A DNA stretch of 64,000 nt. Origin: Betaproteobacteria bacterium (lineage in GTDB: Bacteria; Pseudomonadota; Gammaproteobacteria; Burkholderiales; Ga0077523). Within the stretch, counting starts at the first letter, position 1. Every line of letters begins with the position of its first letter. The position numbers were made by a program, and so were the translations under genes. Positions 57,519 through 64,000 of the stretch are shown here, piece after piece. The stretch spans positions 34,451 through 98,450 of the forward strand of contig JANXYG010000129.1 in NCBI GenBank assembly GCA_025350245.1. The letters run 5' to 3'. The notes beneath the pieces were generated by a model, which searched no databases, was not told where the DNA came from, and saw only the letters and a list, made by a program, of their open reading frames with translations.

Positions 57519-58271
57519 TCAGCCCAGGGGGGCTCGTTCGGTCCAGGGAAAATCCAGGGCGGTGACGCCGGTTCGCAGTTCCGCCATGGCCTCGAGCACC
57601 CGCGCCGACTCACCGCGCACCCCGAGCTCGATGTGACGCCCGCCATCGCCGATGTGTGGCAGGCTGAACAGGCGCAGGTCGGGGTAGCGCGCCACAATCT
57701 CATTCATGAGGTCGATGAGCTGGCTCTCGCCGGCCTCGCGCACCAGGATCGCGTGATCGACCTCGCGCCGGGAGCGATGCAGATGCGGATAGAGCGTGTC
57801 GAGCACCCAATCCATCATCGGCCAGGCCATCTCCGGAAAACCCGGCAGGAAATGGTGCCGGTGCAAGCGAAAGCCGGGCACCCGGTTGTACGGATTGGGA
57901 ATGATCTCGGCGCCGAGCGGGAACTCGCCCATGGCGATGCGCTTCGGATAGGCGTCGGCGCCGAAGCGGGCCTCGATCTCGCGCACGGCATCCGGATGCC
58001 GGTGCAGTTCGACCCCCGCCGCCGCCGCGGCCGACTGCCGGGTATGGTCGTCGGGCGTGGCGCCGATGCCACCGAAACTGAACACGATGTCGCTGCCCGC
58101 GAACGTGCGTCGCAGGGTGCCGGCGATCAGCGTGCGGTCATCGCCGAGATACTGGGCCCAGGCGAGCGACAGGCCGCGCGCGGCGAGCGCCGCTATCACC
58201 CGGGACAGGTGCTTGTCCTGCCGTTTGCCGGACAGGATCTCGTCGCCGATGATGAATGCACCGAAGGTCAT
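57519..58271 (-). CDS. CinA-like MoCF (molybdopterin-binding-fold) protein
   Basis: About 250 residues from the ATG at 58271; a GTG at 58289 would add six residues and is also possible. The MoaB/Mog fold motifs are FGAFIIGDEILSGKRQDKH, then YLGDDRTLIAGTLRR and IVFSFGGIGATPDDHT. This is the single-domain 'competence/damage-inducible protein A' form, without the deamidase domain of full CinA. Related proteins bind molybdopterin or hydrolyse NAD-linked pyrophosphates; the precise function here cannot be told. The lipoprotein gene ends just upstream. Confidence 0.85.
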   Translation of the reverse strand: MTFGAFIIGDEILSGKRQDKHLSRVIAALAARGLSLAWAQYLGDDRTLIAGTLRRTFAGSDIVFSFGGIGATPDDHTRQSAAAAAGVELHRHPDAVREIEARFGADAYPKRIAMGEFPLGAEIIPNPYNRVPGFRLHRHHFLPGFPEMAWPMMDWVLDTLYPHLHRSRREVDHAILVREAGESQLIDLMNEIVARYPDLRLFSLPHIGDGGRHIELGVRGESARVLEAMAELRTGVTALDFPWTERAPLG

Positions 58272-58290
58272 CGCGAAACGCACCGGCACA

Positions 58291-58563
58291 TCATCGGCAG
58301 ACCTCTTCCGCGCGCACCGGACGGCACTCCACGCGGGAGCGATCGGCGTTGGTCACGCACAGGTACGACTTGTTCTTGCACACGGCGCACCACGTGGTGG
58401 TGATGCCGCGCTGCTTGAAGGCGCTGTCCTTGATGTCGACCTGCCCGCGACTGCAATCGGTGGCCTTGGCGGTGAGCGCGCCCTGCGTCGCGCAGCCCGA
58501 CAACGCCAGCATCAGCACCAGCACCAGCACCAGCAGCACACCCACCGGAGCCCGCATCGTCAT
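58291..58563 (-). CDS. small Cys-rich lipoprotein
   Basis: About 90 residues; starts at 58563, overlapping the CBS-gene stop by four bases (ATGA), or at the second ATG at 58557. The signal sequence ends in the lipobox LALSGC, so it should be a lipid-anchored envelope protein. The mature part has several cysteines (TDC, WCAVC, YLC, VEC, EVC), suggesting disulfides or a metal site. I do not recognise a family. It is too short to be annotated from similarity alone, but the lipobox and operon overlap support it. Confidence 0.7.
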   Translation of the reverse strand: MTMRAPVGVLLVLVLVLMLALSGCATQGALTAKATDCSRGQVDIKDSAFKQRGITTTWCAVCKNKSYLCVTNADRSRVECRPVRAEEVCR

Positions 58564-58988
58564 CCCATGATGTACGACTCGAGCTGCTCGATCGTCAGCT
58601 GCTGCTCGGCGATGGTTTCCTTGACCGCGTCGCCGATCGAGATGACGCCCTTCACGCGGGTGCCCTCGAGCACCGGCAGATGGCGGATGCGCTTCTCGGT
58701 CATGATGGCCATGCACTCGTTGATGGTGGCGGTGGGCCGCACGCACAACAGCTTCTCGGTCATGATCTCGCGCACGGCGGTGTCGCGCGACGACTTGCCG
58801 AACAGGATCACCTTGCGCGCGTAGTCGCGCTCGGAAAAGATACCGACCAGCCGCTCGCCCTCCAGCACCAGGAGGGCACCGACGTCCTTGTCCGACATGA
58901 GCTTGAGCGCGTCGTACACCGACGTATCGGGCGTCACCGACAGCAGCGTCTGCTGCTTGCCTTCGAGCACCTGCGCTACCGTCTTCAT
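58560..58988 (-). CDS. tandem CBS-domain protein
   Basis: 142 residues from the ATG at 58988, which has GGGGAGAAAC just upstream as an excellent ribosome-binding site. It is two CBS motifs and little else: LLSVTPDTSVYDALKLMSDKDVGALLVLEGERLVGIFSERD and LLCVRPTATINECMAIMTEKRIRHLPVLEGTRVKGVISIGD. CBS pairs bind adenosyl nucleotides and act as regulatory modules. Its partner is not evident. Operon: CBS, lipoprotein, CinA-like. Confidence 0.92.
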   Translation of the reverse strand: MKTVAQVLEGKQQTLLSVTPDTSVYDALKLMSDKDVGALLVLEGERLVGIFSERDYARKVILFGKSSRDTAVREIMTEKLLCVRPTATINECMAIMTEKRIRHLPVLEGTRVKGVISIGDAVKETIAEQQLTIEQLESYIMG

Positions 58989-59145
58989 GAGTTTCTCCCC
59001 AGCGGCCCGCCGCGGGACCATTCAGGCGCAGTGTAGGCAAAAGCCGGGGGGGATAAAAGCGAAAGGCACATTCCGGGGCCGCGAGGGCTCACGGCGCAGT
59101 GCCGCGCCGGGCCTGATTCCGGTGCCCCGGGGCATGGCAACGACA

Positions 59146-62100
59146 CTACAACTCCTCCCAGGCCTTCTCCAGGCGCTTGAACGACACCGGATAAGGTGTC
59201 TTCAACTGCTGCGCCCAGAGCGACACGCGCAGTTCCTCGAGCATCCAGCGAAACTCCTCGAGCTTCGGATCGCGGATGCCGCGCGCGCGGTCGGCGTCAC
59301 GTCGCTGCTGCCACTGGCGCCACCATTGCGCGAGCGTGTCCTGCCATTGCGCATCGCGCGCCGGGTTCGACGCGAACTTGTCCAGGCGCACGCCGATGGC
59401 CTGCAGGTAGCGCGGATAGTGCCGCAGGCGCTCGAACGGCACCTCGACGACGAAGCCGCCGGTCAGCAGCGCCCTGATCTGCGCCTTGATGTCGTTCATC
59501 AGCCGCTGCCAGGCTTGCGCGCCCGGCTGTTGCAGGCGCGGACGCAGCCCGTAGTAGCCGGTGAGCAGGTCGTTGACCGTGCCGCACACCTCGGCCGCGA
59601 CATCCATCAGCCGCACCCGCGCCTTGGCGACGCGGGCCTCGAAGGCCTGGCGATCGCGGATGCGGTCGGCGTCGACGTGGAAGGCACGATCGCAAATCGC
59701 GATCACCAGTTCGTCCTGCAACCGCTGGGTGGCCGAGGCCTTGTCCTGCTTGCTGCCATCGAGTTCGGCGAGCACCGAGTATTTCAGCGCCATCTCCTGC
59801 AAACCGCGCAGGTTGCGACCGAGGTATCGCACCTGCTCGACCGCCGCGAGCTGGAACAGAAGGCGCAGACCGCGATGGGTCGCGGCCTGCGCCTCCTGCT
59901 CCGTGTCGAGCAGAACCAGCGACACGGTCTTGCCATCGTCGGCGATGGCCGGGTAGCCGACCAGCTTCTGCCCGGCCCGGACGAATTCCACCTGCTCGGG
60001 CAACTCGCCGAAATTCCAGGTGGTCAGCTCGCGACGTTCGAAACTGTCGCGCGCGCTGGCGGTGAACTGGCGCCTGGCCTGCACCCCGAGTTGCAGCCTC
60101 AGGGCCGGCAGGTCGCGACCGCCAGCGACGTCGGCGCCTGCGTCGTCGACCACGCGATAGTTCATGCGCAGATGCGGCGGCACATCGGTTTCGTCCCAGG
60201 CGTCCCGCGGCACCTCGACGCCGGTGGTACGCAGCAGCGCCGACGACAGCACCTCGGTCATCGGGATGGCGTCGGGTTCGAGCCCGTCGAGCACGCGCGT
60301 CACCACCGCCGGCACCGGCACGAAATGCTTGCGCAGGCCCTTCGGCAGGCCCTTGATCAGGTGCGTGACCTTGTCGCGCACCAAGCCGGGCACCAGCCAG
60401 TCGCAGCGCCGCTCGTCCACCTGGTTGAGCAGATGCAGCGGCACGGTCATGGTCACGCCGTCGAGCAAGTGACCGGGCTCGAACCGATAGCGCAGGGCAT
60501 AGCGCACGCCGTTCATCTCGATGGCATCCGGAAAGCGCTCGGCGCTGATGTCCTCGGCCGTGTGGCGCATCAGGTAGTCGCGGGTCATGAACAGCACCCG
60601 CGGATCGGCACGCTCGGCCTCGCGGCGCCAGTGCTCGAAGGCGCCGAGGTTGAAGATGCCGGCCGGCACCACCTTGTCGTAAAAGGCGAACTGGGTCTCC
60701 GGATCGACCAGCACATCGTGGCGCCGCGACTTGTGCTCGAGCACTTCGACATCGCGCACCAGGGCACGATTGGTACGCAGGAACGGCGCATCGAGCTTCG
60801 AATCGCCGTCGACCAGCGCCCCGCGCAGGAAGAGGCGCCGCGACTCGACCGGGTCGATCGGACCGTAGCTGATACGGCGGCGCGACACGACGGTGAGCCC
60901 GTAGACCACCACGCGCTCGTAGGCCACGACCTGGCCCGAGCTCTTTTCCCAGTGCGGCTCGAAATAGTGCGATTTCGCGAGATGCCCGCCGATCTGCTCG
61001 ATCCACTCGGGGTCGATGGCCGCGACGCACCGGGCATACAGCCGGACCGTCTCGGTCAGCTCAGCGGCCATCACCCATTTGGGCTGCTTGCGCCGCAGGG
61101 CTGACCCGGGGAACACGTGGAAGCGGATGCCGCGCGCGCCGAGATACTCGCCGCCCTCCTCGCCTTTCATGCCGATGTTGCCGAGCAGGCCGGCCAGCAG
61201 GGCGCGGTGCAACTGCGCGTAGTCGGCCGGCTTGTCATTCTCGCGCCAGCCCAACTCGCTCACCATGGCGTGCAACTGGCCATGCAGCTCGCGCCATTCA
61301 CGCAGGCGTATCCACGACAGGAAGCGGTCACGGCAATCGGCCTGCAGGCTGCGCGTCGACTTCTTATGCTTGAGCAGTTCGTCGTAGAAGTCCCACATCT
61401 TCACGTAGGCGAGGAAGTCGGAGCGTTCATCGACGAAGATGGCGTGCGCCGCATCGGCCGCTTCGCTCTTGTCCATCGGCCGGTCGCGCGCATCCTGCAC
61501 CGACAGCGCCGCCGCCACGATGAGCCCCTCGCGCAGGCAGTTCTCCTGCTTCGCTGCCACGATCACCCGGGCGATGCGCGGATCGATCGGCAGCTTGGCG
61601 AGCTGCGCGCCGGTGGCGGTCAGGTTCAATCGCTCGTCGACGGCACCGAGTTCCGCCAGCAACTGGTAACCATCGGCGATCATGCGCGGCTGCGGCGGCT
61701 CGACGAACGGGAAGCTCTCCGGTTCGCCCAGCTCGAGCGCCTTCATGCGCAGGATCACCGAGGCGAGCGACGAGCGCAGGATCTCCGGATCGGTGAACTC
61801 GGGGCGCGCATCGAACTCGTCCTGCGCATACAGGCGCACGCACACGCCGCTCGACACCCGCCCGCAACGGCCGGCGCGCTGGTTGGCCGAGGCGCGCGAG
61901 ATCGGTTCCACCTGCAGCATCTCGACCTTGTTGCGATAGCTGTAGCGGTTGATGCGCGCGACGCCTGGATCGATTACGTAGCGGATGCGCGGCACCGTCA
62001 GCGAGGTTTCGGCCACATTGGTGGCGAGCACCACGCGGTGGCCGGTGTCGGGGTGGAACACGCGGTCCTGCTCGGCACTCGACAATCGGGCGAACAGCGG

Positions 62101-63093
62101 CAGCACCTCGACACCGCCGCGGATCCGCCCCACCGGATGCTTGCGCAGATGCTCGGCGGTGTCGCGGATCTCGCGCTCGCCCGGCAGGAACACCAGCGCA
62201 TCGCCGGGCCCGTGGGCGCGATAGAGATCGTCGAGCGCATCGGCGATCGCGGCCGGCAGGTCGGGCTGCTCACCCTCGGCGTCCGGTGACGGCGGCCGAT
62301 AGCTGATCTCGACCGGATAGAGGCGGCCGGAAACCTCGACTACCGGGGCATCGCGGAAATGCGCCGCGAAGCGCTGCGCGTCGATGGTGGCCGAGGTGAT
62401 GATCAGCTTGAGATCAGGCCGGCGCGGCAGCAGTTGATGCAGAAAACCGAGCAGGAAGTCGATGTTGAGGCTGCGCTCGTGCGCCTCGTCGATGATCAGC
62501 GTGTCGTAGGCGCGCAGGCTGCGGTCGGTCTGGGTCTCCGCCAGCAGGATGCCGTCGGTCATCAGCTTCACGAACGGCTCGGGCCCGACACGATCGTTGA
62601 AACGGACCTTGAAGCCGACCAGGTCGCCGAGCGGCGATTGCAGTTCTTCCGCGATGCGCGTGGCGACCGTGCGCGCGGCGATGCGGCGCGGTTGCGTGTG
62701 GCCGATGAGCCCGGCCACACCGCGGCCGGCTTCGAGGCAGATCTTGGGCAACTGGGTGGTCTTGCCGGACCCGGTCTCGCCGCAGACGATCACCACCTGA
62801 TGCGCCAGCAGCGCCGCCGCGATCTCGTGACGGCGCTCGCTCACCGGCAACTCTTCGGGATAGGTGATCACCGGCAGGCGCTGCCGGCGCAGGGCGAGTC
62901 GTGCGGCCGAGACTTCGATGGCGGTGTCGAGCGCGGCGATCTGCGCCGCGTCAGGCGCCGGCTTCGCCTCGCGCAACCGCCCGAGCTGGCCACGCAGGCG
63001 GCCCTGATCGGACAGCATGCAGTCGCCAATGCGGCGCCCCAGGGCGTCGAGCGGAGATCGGAATTTGGCGGGGGGCGTGACGGAGGCGGACAA
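59146..63093 (-). CDS. hrpA: ATP-dependent RNA helicase HrpA
   Basis: 1,315 residues, close to the ~1,300 of E. coli HrpA. The start used is a TTG at 63093, as no ATG lies upstream in frame. Motif I is GETGSGKTTQLPKI, motif II DEAH in IIDEAHERSLNIDFLLGFL, motif III TSATIDAQRF, motif V/VI region QRAGRCGRV. The helicase-associated domain and the long C-terminal DUF3418 region are present, to the end KRLEKAWEEL. HrpA is a DEAH-box 3'-5' RNA helicase that has been linked to mRNA processing and ribosome rescue. Gene order and strand follow no obvious operon. Confidence 0.95.
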   Translation of the reverse strand: MSASVTPPAKFRSPLDALGRRIGDCMLSDQGRLRGQLGRLREAKPAPDAAQIAALDTAIEVSAARLALRRQRLPVITYPEELPVSERRHEIAAALLAHQVVIVCGETGSGKTTQLPKICLEAGRGVAGLIGHTQPRRIAARTVATRIAEELQSPLGDLVGFKVRFNDRVGPEPFVKLMTDGILLAETQTDRSLRAYDTLIIDEAHERSLNIDFLLGFLHQLLPRRPDLKLIITSATIDAQRFAAHFRDAPVVEVSGRLYPVEISYRPPSPDAEGEQPDLPAAIADALDDLYRAHGPGDALVFLPGEREIRDTAEHLRKHPVGRIRGGVEVLPLFARLSSAEQDRVFHPDTGHRVVLATNVAETSLTVPRIRYVIDPGVARINRYSYRNKVEMLQVEPISRASANQRAGRCGRVSSGVCVRLYAQDEFDARPEFTDPEILRSSLASVILRMKALELGEPESFPFVEPPQPRMIADGYQLLAELGAVDERLNLTATGAQLAKLPIDPRIARVIVAAKQENCLREGLIVAAALSVQDARDRPMDKSEAADAAHAIFVDERSDFLAYVKMWDFYDELLKHKKSTRSLQADCRDRFLSWIRLREWRELHGQLHAMVSELGWRENDKPADYAQLHRALLAGLLGNIGMKGEEGGEYLGARGIRFHVFPGSALRRKQPKWVMAAELTETVRLYARCVAAIDPEWIEQIGGHLAKSHYFEPHWEKSSGQVVAYERVVVYGLTVVSRRRISYGPIDPVESRRLFLRGALVDGDSKLDAPFLRTNRALVRDVEVLEHKSRRHDVLVDPETQFAFYDKVVPAGIFNLGAFEHWRREAERADPRVLFMTRDYLMRHTAEDISAERFPDAIEMNGVRYALRYRFEPGHLLDGVTMTVPLHLLNQVDERRCDWLVPGLVRDKVTHLIKGLPKGLRKHFVPVPAVVTRVLDGLEPDAIPMTEVLSSALLRTTGVEVPRDAWDETDVPPHLRMNYRVVDDAGADVAGGRDLPALRLQLGVQARRQFTASARDSFERRELTTWNFGELPEQVEFVRAGQKLVGYPAIADDGKTVSLVLLDTEQEAQAATHRGLRLLFQLAAVEQVRYLGRNLRGLQEMALKYSVLAELDGSKQDKASATQRLQDELVIAICDRAFHVDADRIRDRQAFEARVAKARVRLMDVAAEVCGTVNDLLTGYYGLRPRLQQPGAQAWQRLMNDIKAQIRALLTGGFVVEVPFERLRHYPRYLQAIGVRLDKFASNPARDAQWQDTLAQWWRQWQQRRDADRARGIRDPKLEEFRWMLEELRVSLWAQQLKTPYPVSFKRLEKAWEEL

Positions 63094-63336
63094 CGGAACG
63101 GGACGGGTGAGTCGCGCCGGCTCGGCGACAGCGACAAGGGGGATTTTACGCGAGTGGAACCGCCAAACTGCGAAAGATCGGCCGGTCGATCGGCAGACCC
63201 CTCGGACGGCTATCGATTCGCAGGTCCCGGGTTCAAAACCCAGTGCGCCGCAGGCTCAGCCACGGACCGAAACCCTTGAACTGCACTAGACAACCTGCAA
63301 CGATTGGTCGTGATTGATATTGATTGGGAGCGATTG
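63094..63336. other. intergenic region with a tRNA-end-like fragment
   Basis: No gene is seen. At about 63223-63256 the sequence GGTCCCGGGTTCAAAACCCAG resembles a tRNA T-arm (one mismatch in the stem). No matching 5' acceptor strand is present, so it is not a tRNA; it may be the scar of an integration site. Downstream base composition is lower in GC. Confidence 0.3.
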
Positions 63337-63612
63337 ATGAAATCATCTGAGATCCGCATTCTTACCGCCCATGTCCCCGCTGGGCTGGCTGAGAAGGTAG
63401 ACAGCCTGGCTGAACGCCTCAACCGCTCACACGGATGGATCATCGAACAGGCGCTTGCCGCCTGGGTCGATCAGGAAGAGGAACACCATCGGCGCACCCT
63501 GGCCGCGCTGGCCGATGTGGATGCCGGCCGGGGTATCCCGCATGAACAAGTCAAGACATGGGTCGCCAGCCTGGGCTCTGACAAGCCGTTGCCGATACCC
63601 GAGTGCAAGTAA
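63337..63612 (+). CDS. ribbon-helix-helix antitoxin
   Basis: 91 residues from the ATG at 63337, preceded by GGGAG (63326-63330). The N-terminal part (RILTAHVPAGLAEKVDSLAERLNRSHGWIIEQALAAWVDQ) is a CopG/MetJ-type ribbon-helix-helix DNA-binding domain; the acidic C-terminus (HHRRTLAALADVDAGRGIPHEQVKTWVASL) would hold the toxin. It overlaps the start of a RelE/ParE-like remnant by 10 bases, the usual antitoxin-toxin layout. Confidence 0.85.
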   Translation: MKSSEIRILTAHVPAGLAEKVDSLAERLNRSHGWIIEQALAAWVDQEEEHHRRTLAALADVDAGRGIPHEQVKTWVASLGSDKPLPIPECK

Positions 63613-63782
63613 TCTGGACCGGTCATGCTCTTGACGATCTTGACCGGGTATACGCCTTCCTCGAACCGCTTAATCCTGCCGCCGCGCGAGCCGTACTCAA
63701 GCAACTTGTACCAGCCGTATGCTGGCCAGCATGGAGCGAACCAGTTTGGCCAGCTCGGCTCGTTCTTCGTCAGTCAGAATAA
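63603..63782 (+). pseudogene. truncated RelE/ParE-family toxin
   Basis: From the GTG at 63603 the frame reads VQVIWTGHALDDLDRVYAFL, then EPLNPAAARAVLKQLV, the start of a RelE/ParE toxin. After about 38 codons the sequence leaves the family and stops at 59 codons (full toxins have ~95-100). A truncated transposase begins on the opposite strand at the break, so an insertion or deletion removed the C-terminal half. The toxin is presumably inactive. Confidence 0.7.
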
Positions 63783-63801
63783 CCTGAATCCGTGACCTCA
63801 T
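63699..63801 (-). pseudogene. N-terminal fragment of a transposase (IS630-like)
   Basis: From the ATG at 63801 the frame reads MRSRIQVILTDEERAELAKL and VRSMLASIR, resembling the start of IS630-family transposases, and stops about 34 codons in, where the toxin remnant's sequence begins. The match rests on a short stretch only. Confidence 0.45.
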
Positions 63802-63873
63802 CTCGGTAGATCATCACCCTGAGGGTGAAGAAATGCGGTGGCGATTTTCGGTGGATTCACCGACAATTTCGGC

Positions 63874-64000
63874 ATGCGCCCGATCTCTGTCAAACAGCTC
63901 GACTATGACCTGACGCCCACCGCCGGCCTGGCCTTGGTGGGTCACTATCTGAACACGATCGCCCCGGTGCTCACGCGCATCGATGCAGCCCTGCCGGTGC
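63874..64000 (+). CDS. possible transposase, 5' part only
   Basis: From the ATG at 63874 the frame reads MRPISVKQLDYDLTPTAGLA and LVGHYLNTIAPVLTRIDAAL and is still open at the right edge. The pattern resembles the N-terminus of IS1380-type transposases. The family cannot be confirmed from 42 residues, but the neighbouring transposase and toxin debris makes a mobile element likely. Confidence 0.5.
   Translation, partial: MRPISVKQLDYDLTPTAGLALVGHYLNTIAPVLTRIDAALPV

Noticed and set aside
63223..63256. A possible tRNA gene
   Set aside because: Only a T-arm-like piece is present; no acceptor stem partner or anticodon arm can be found upstream.

Overview
The window is a high-GC chromosomal segment. 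A phasin (polyhydroxyalkanoate granule protein), a HugZ-like protein between wrbA and a DUF2069 gene, long HrpA, GluQ, and scattered copies of a GC-rich 'CCCCAGGCTGCGCTG' repeat together suggest a betaproteobacterium, possibly Rhodocyclales/Burkholderiales. This is inference from gene content; there is no rRNA or complete tRNA to anchor it.

Layout. 1-1688 (minus): a two-gene ATPase + HNH nuclease cassette resembling the Septu (PtuA/PtuB) anti-phage systems, with the HNH gene running off the left edge. 1870-9164: housekeeping genes: proS, a lytic transglycosylase, YihY-type membrane protein, wrbA, a HugZ/PNPOx-like protein, DUF2069, gluQ and a phasin with a clear promoter and terminator. 9223-10633 (minus): an ECF sigma factor and a translationally coupled membrane protein that is probably its anti-sigma factor. 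10736-49522 (minus): one uninterrupted gene of about 12,928 codons encoding a giant modular surface/extracellular protein with a LEPR-XLL-type N-terminus. Its modules include Asp-box repeats, six copies of an unnamed module, RTX-like calcium repeats, PPC, LamG, PA14, FG-GAP and ELWxxDGT repeats, LRRs, a Gly-rich segment, an SdrB-like domain, PKD repeats and a cohesin-dockerin-cohesin end. 49966-57316: a flanking set of envelope genes: a periplasmic HlyD-like adaptor and a small secreted protein (plus strand), then on the minus strand a GAF-GAF-TM-HlyD protein, a PqqD-M50-HlyD fusion and a SecA-like ATPase that lacks the helical wing domain, two-helix finger and C-terminal zinc region. 57519-63093 (minus): CinA-like MoCF protein, Cys-rich lipoprotein, CBS protein, HrpA. 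63094-64000: a small accessory scar with an RHH antitoxin, truncated RelE/ParE-like toxin, truncated transposase and the start of another transposase.

How the genes may work together. The strongest candidate for an undescribed system is 49,522-57,316 plus the giant gene. A giant protein with no classical signal peptide has beside it a trimmed SecA paralogue, two membrane-anchored HlyD-type proteins (one carrying an M50 metalloprotease site and a PqqD-like domain, one carrying two GAF domains), a soluble periplasmic HlyD-like adaptor and a small exported protein. No ABC transporter (HlyB type) or TolC is encoded here. My hypothesis is a dedicated export/display machine for the giant LEPR-XLL protein, possibly controlled by the adjacent ECF sigma/anti-sigma pair. 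Gene content and adjacency are seen in the sequence; the functional link is inference.
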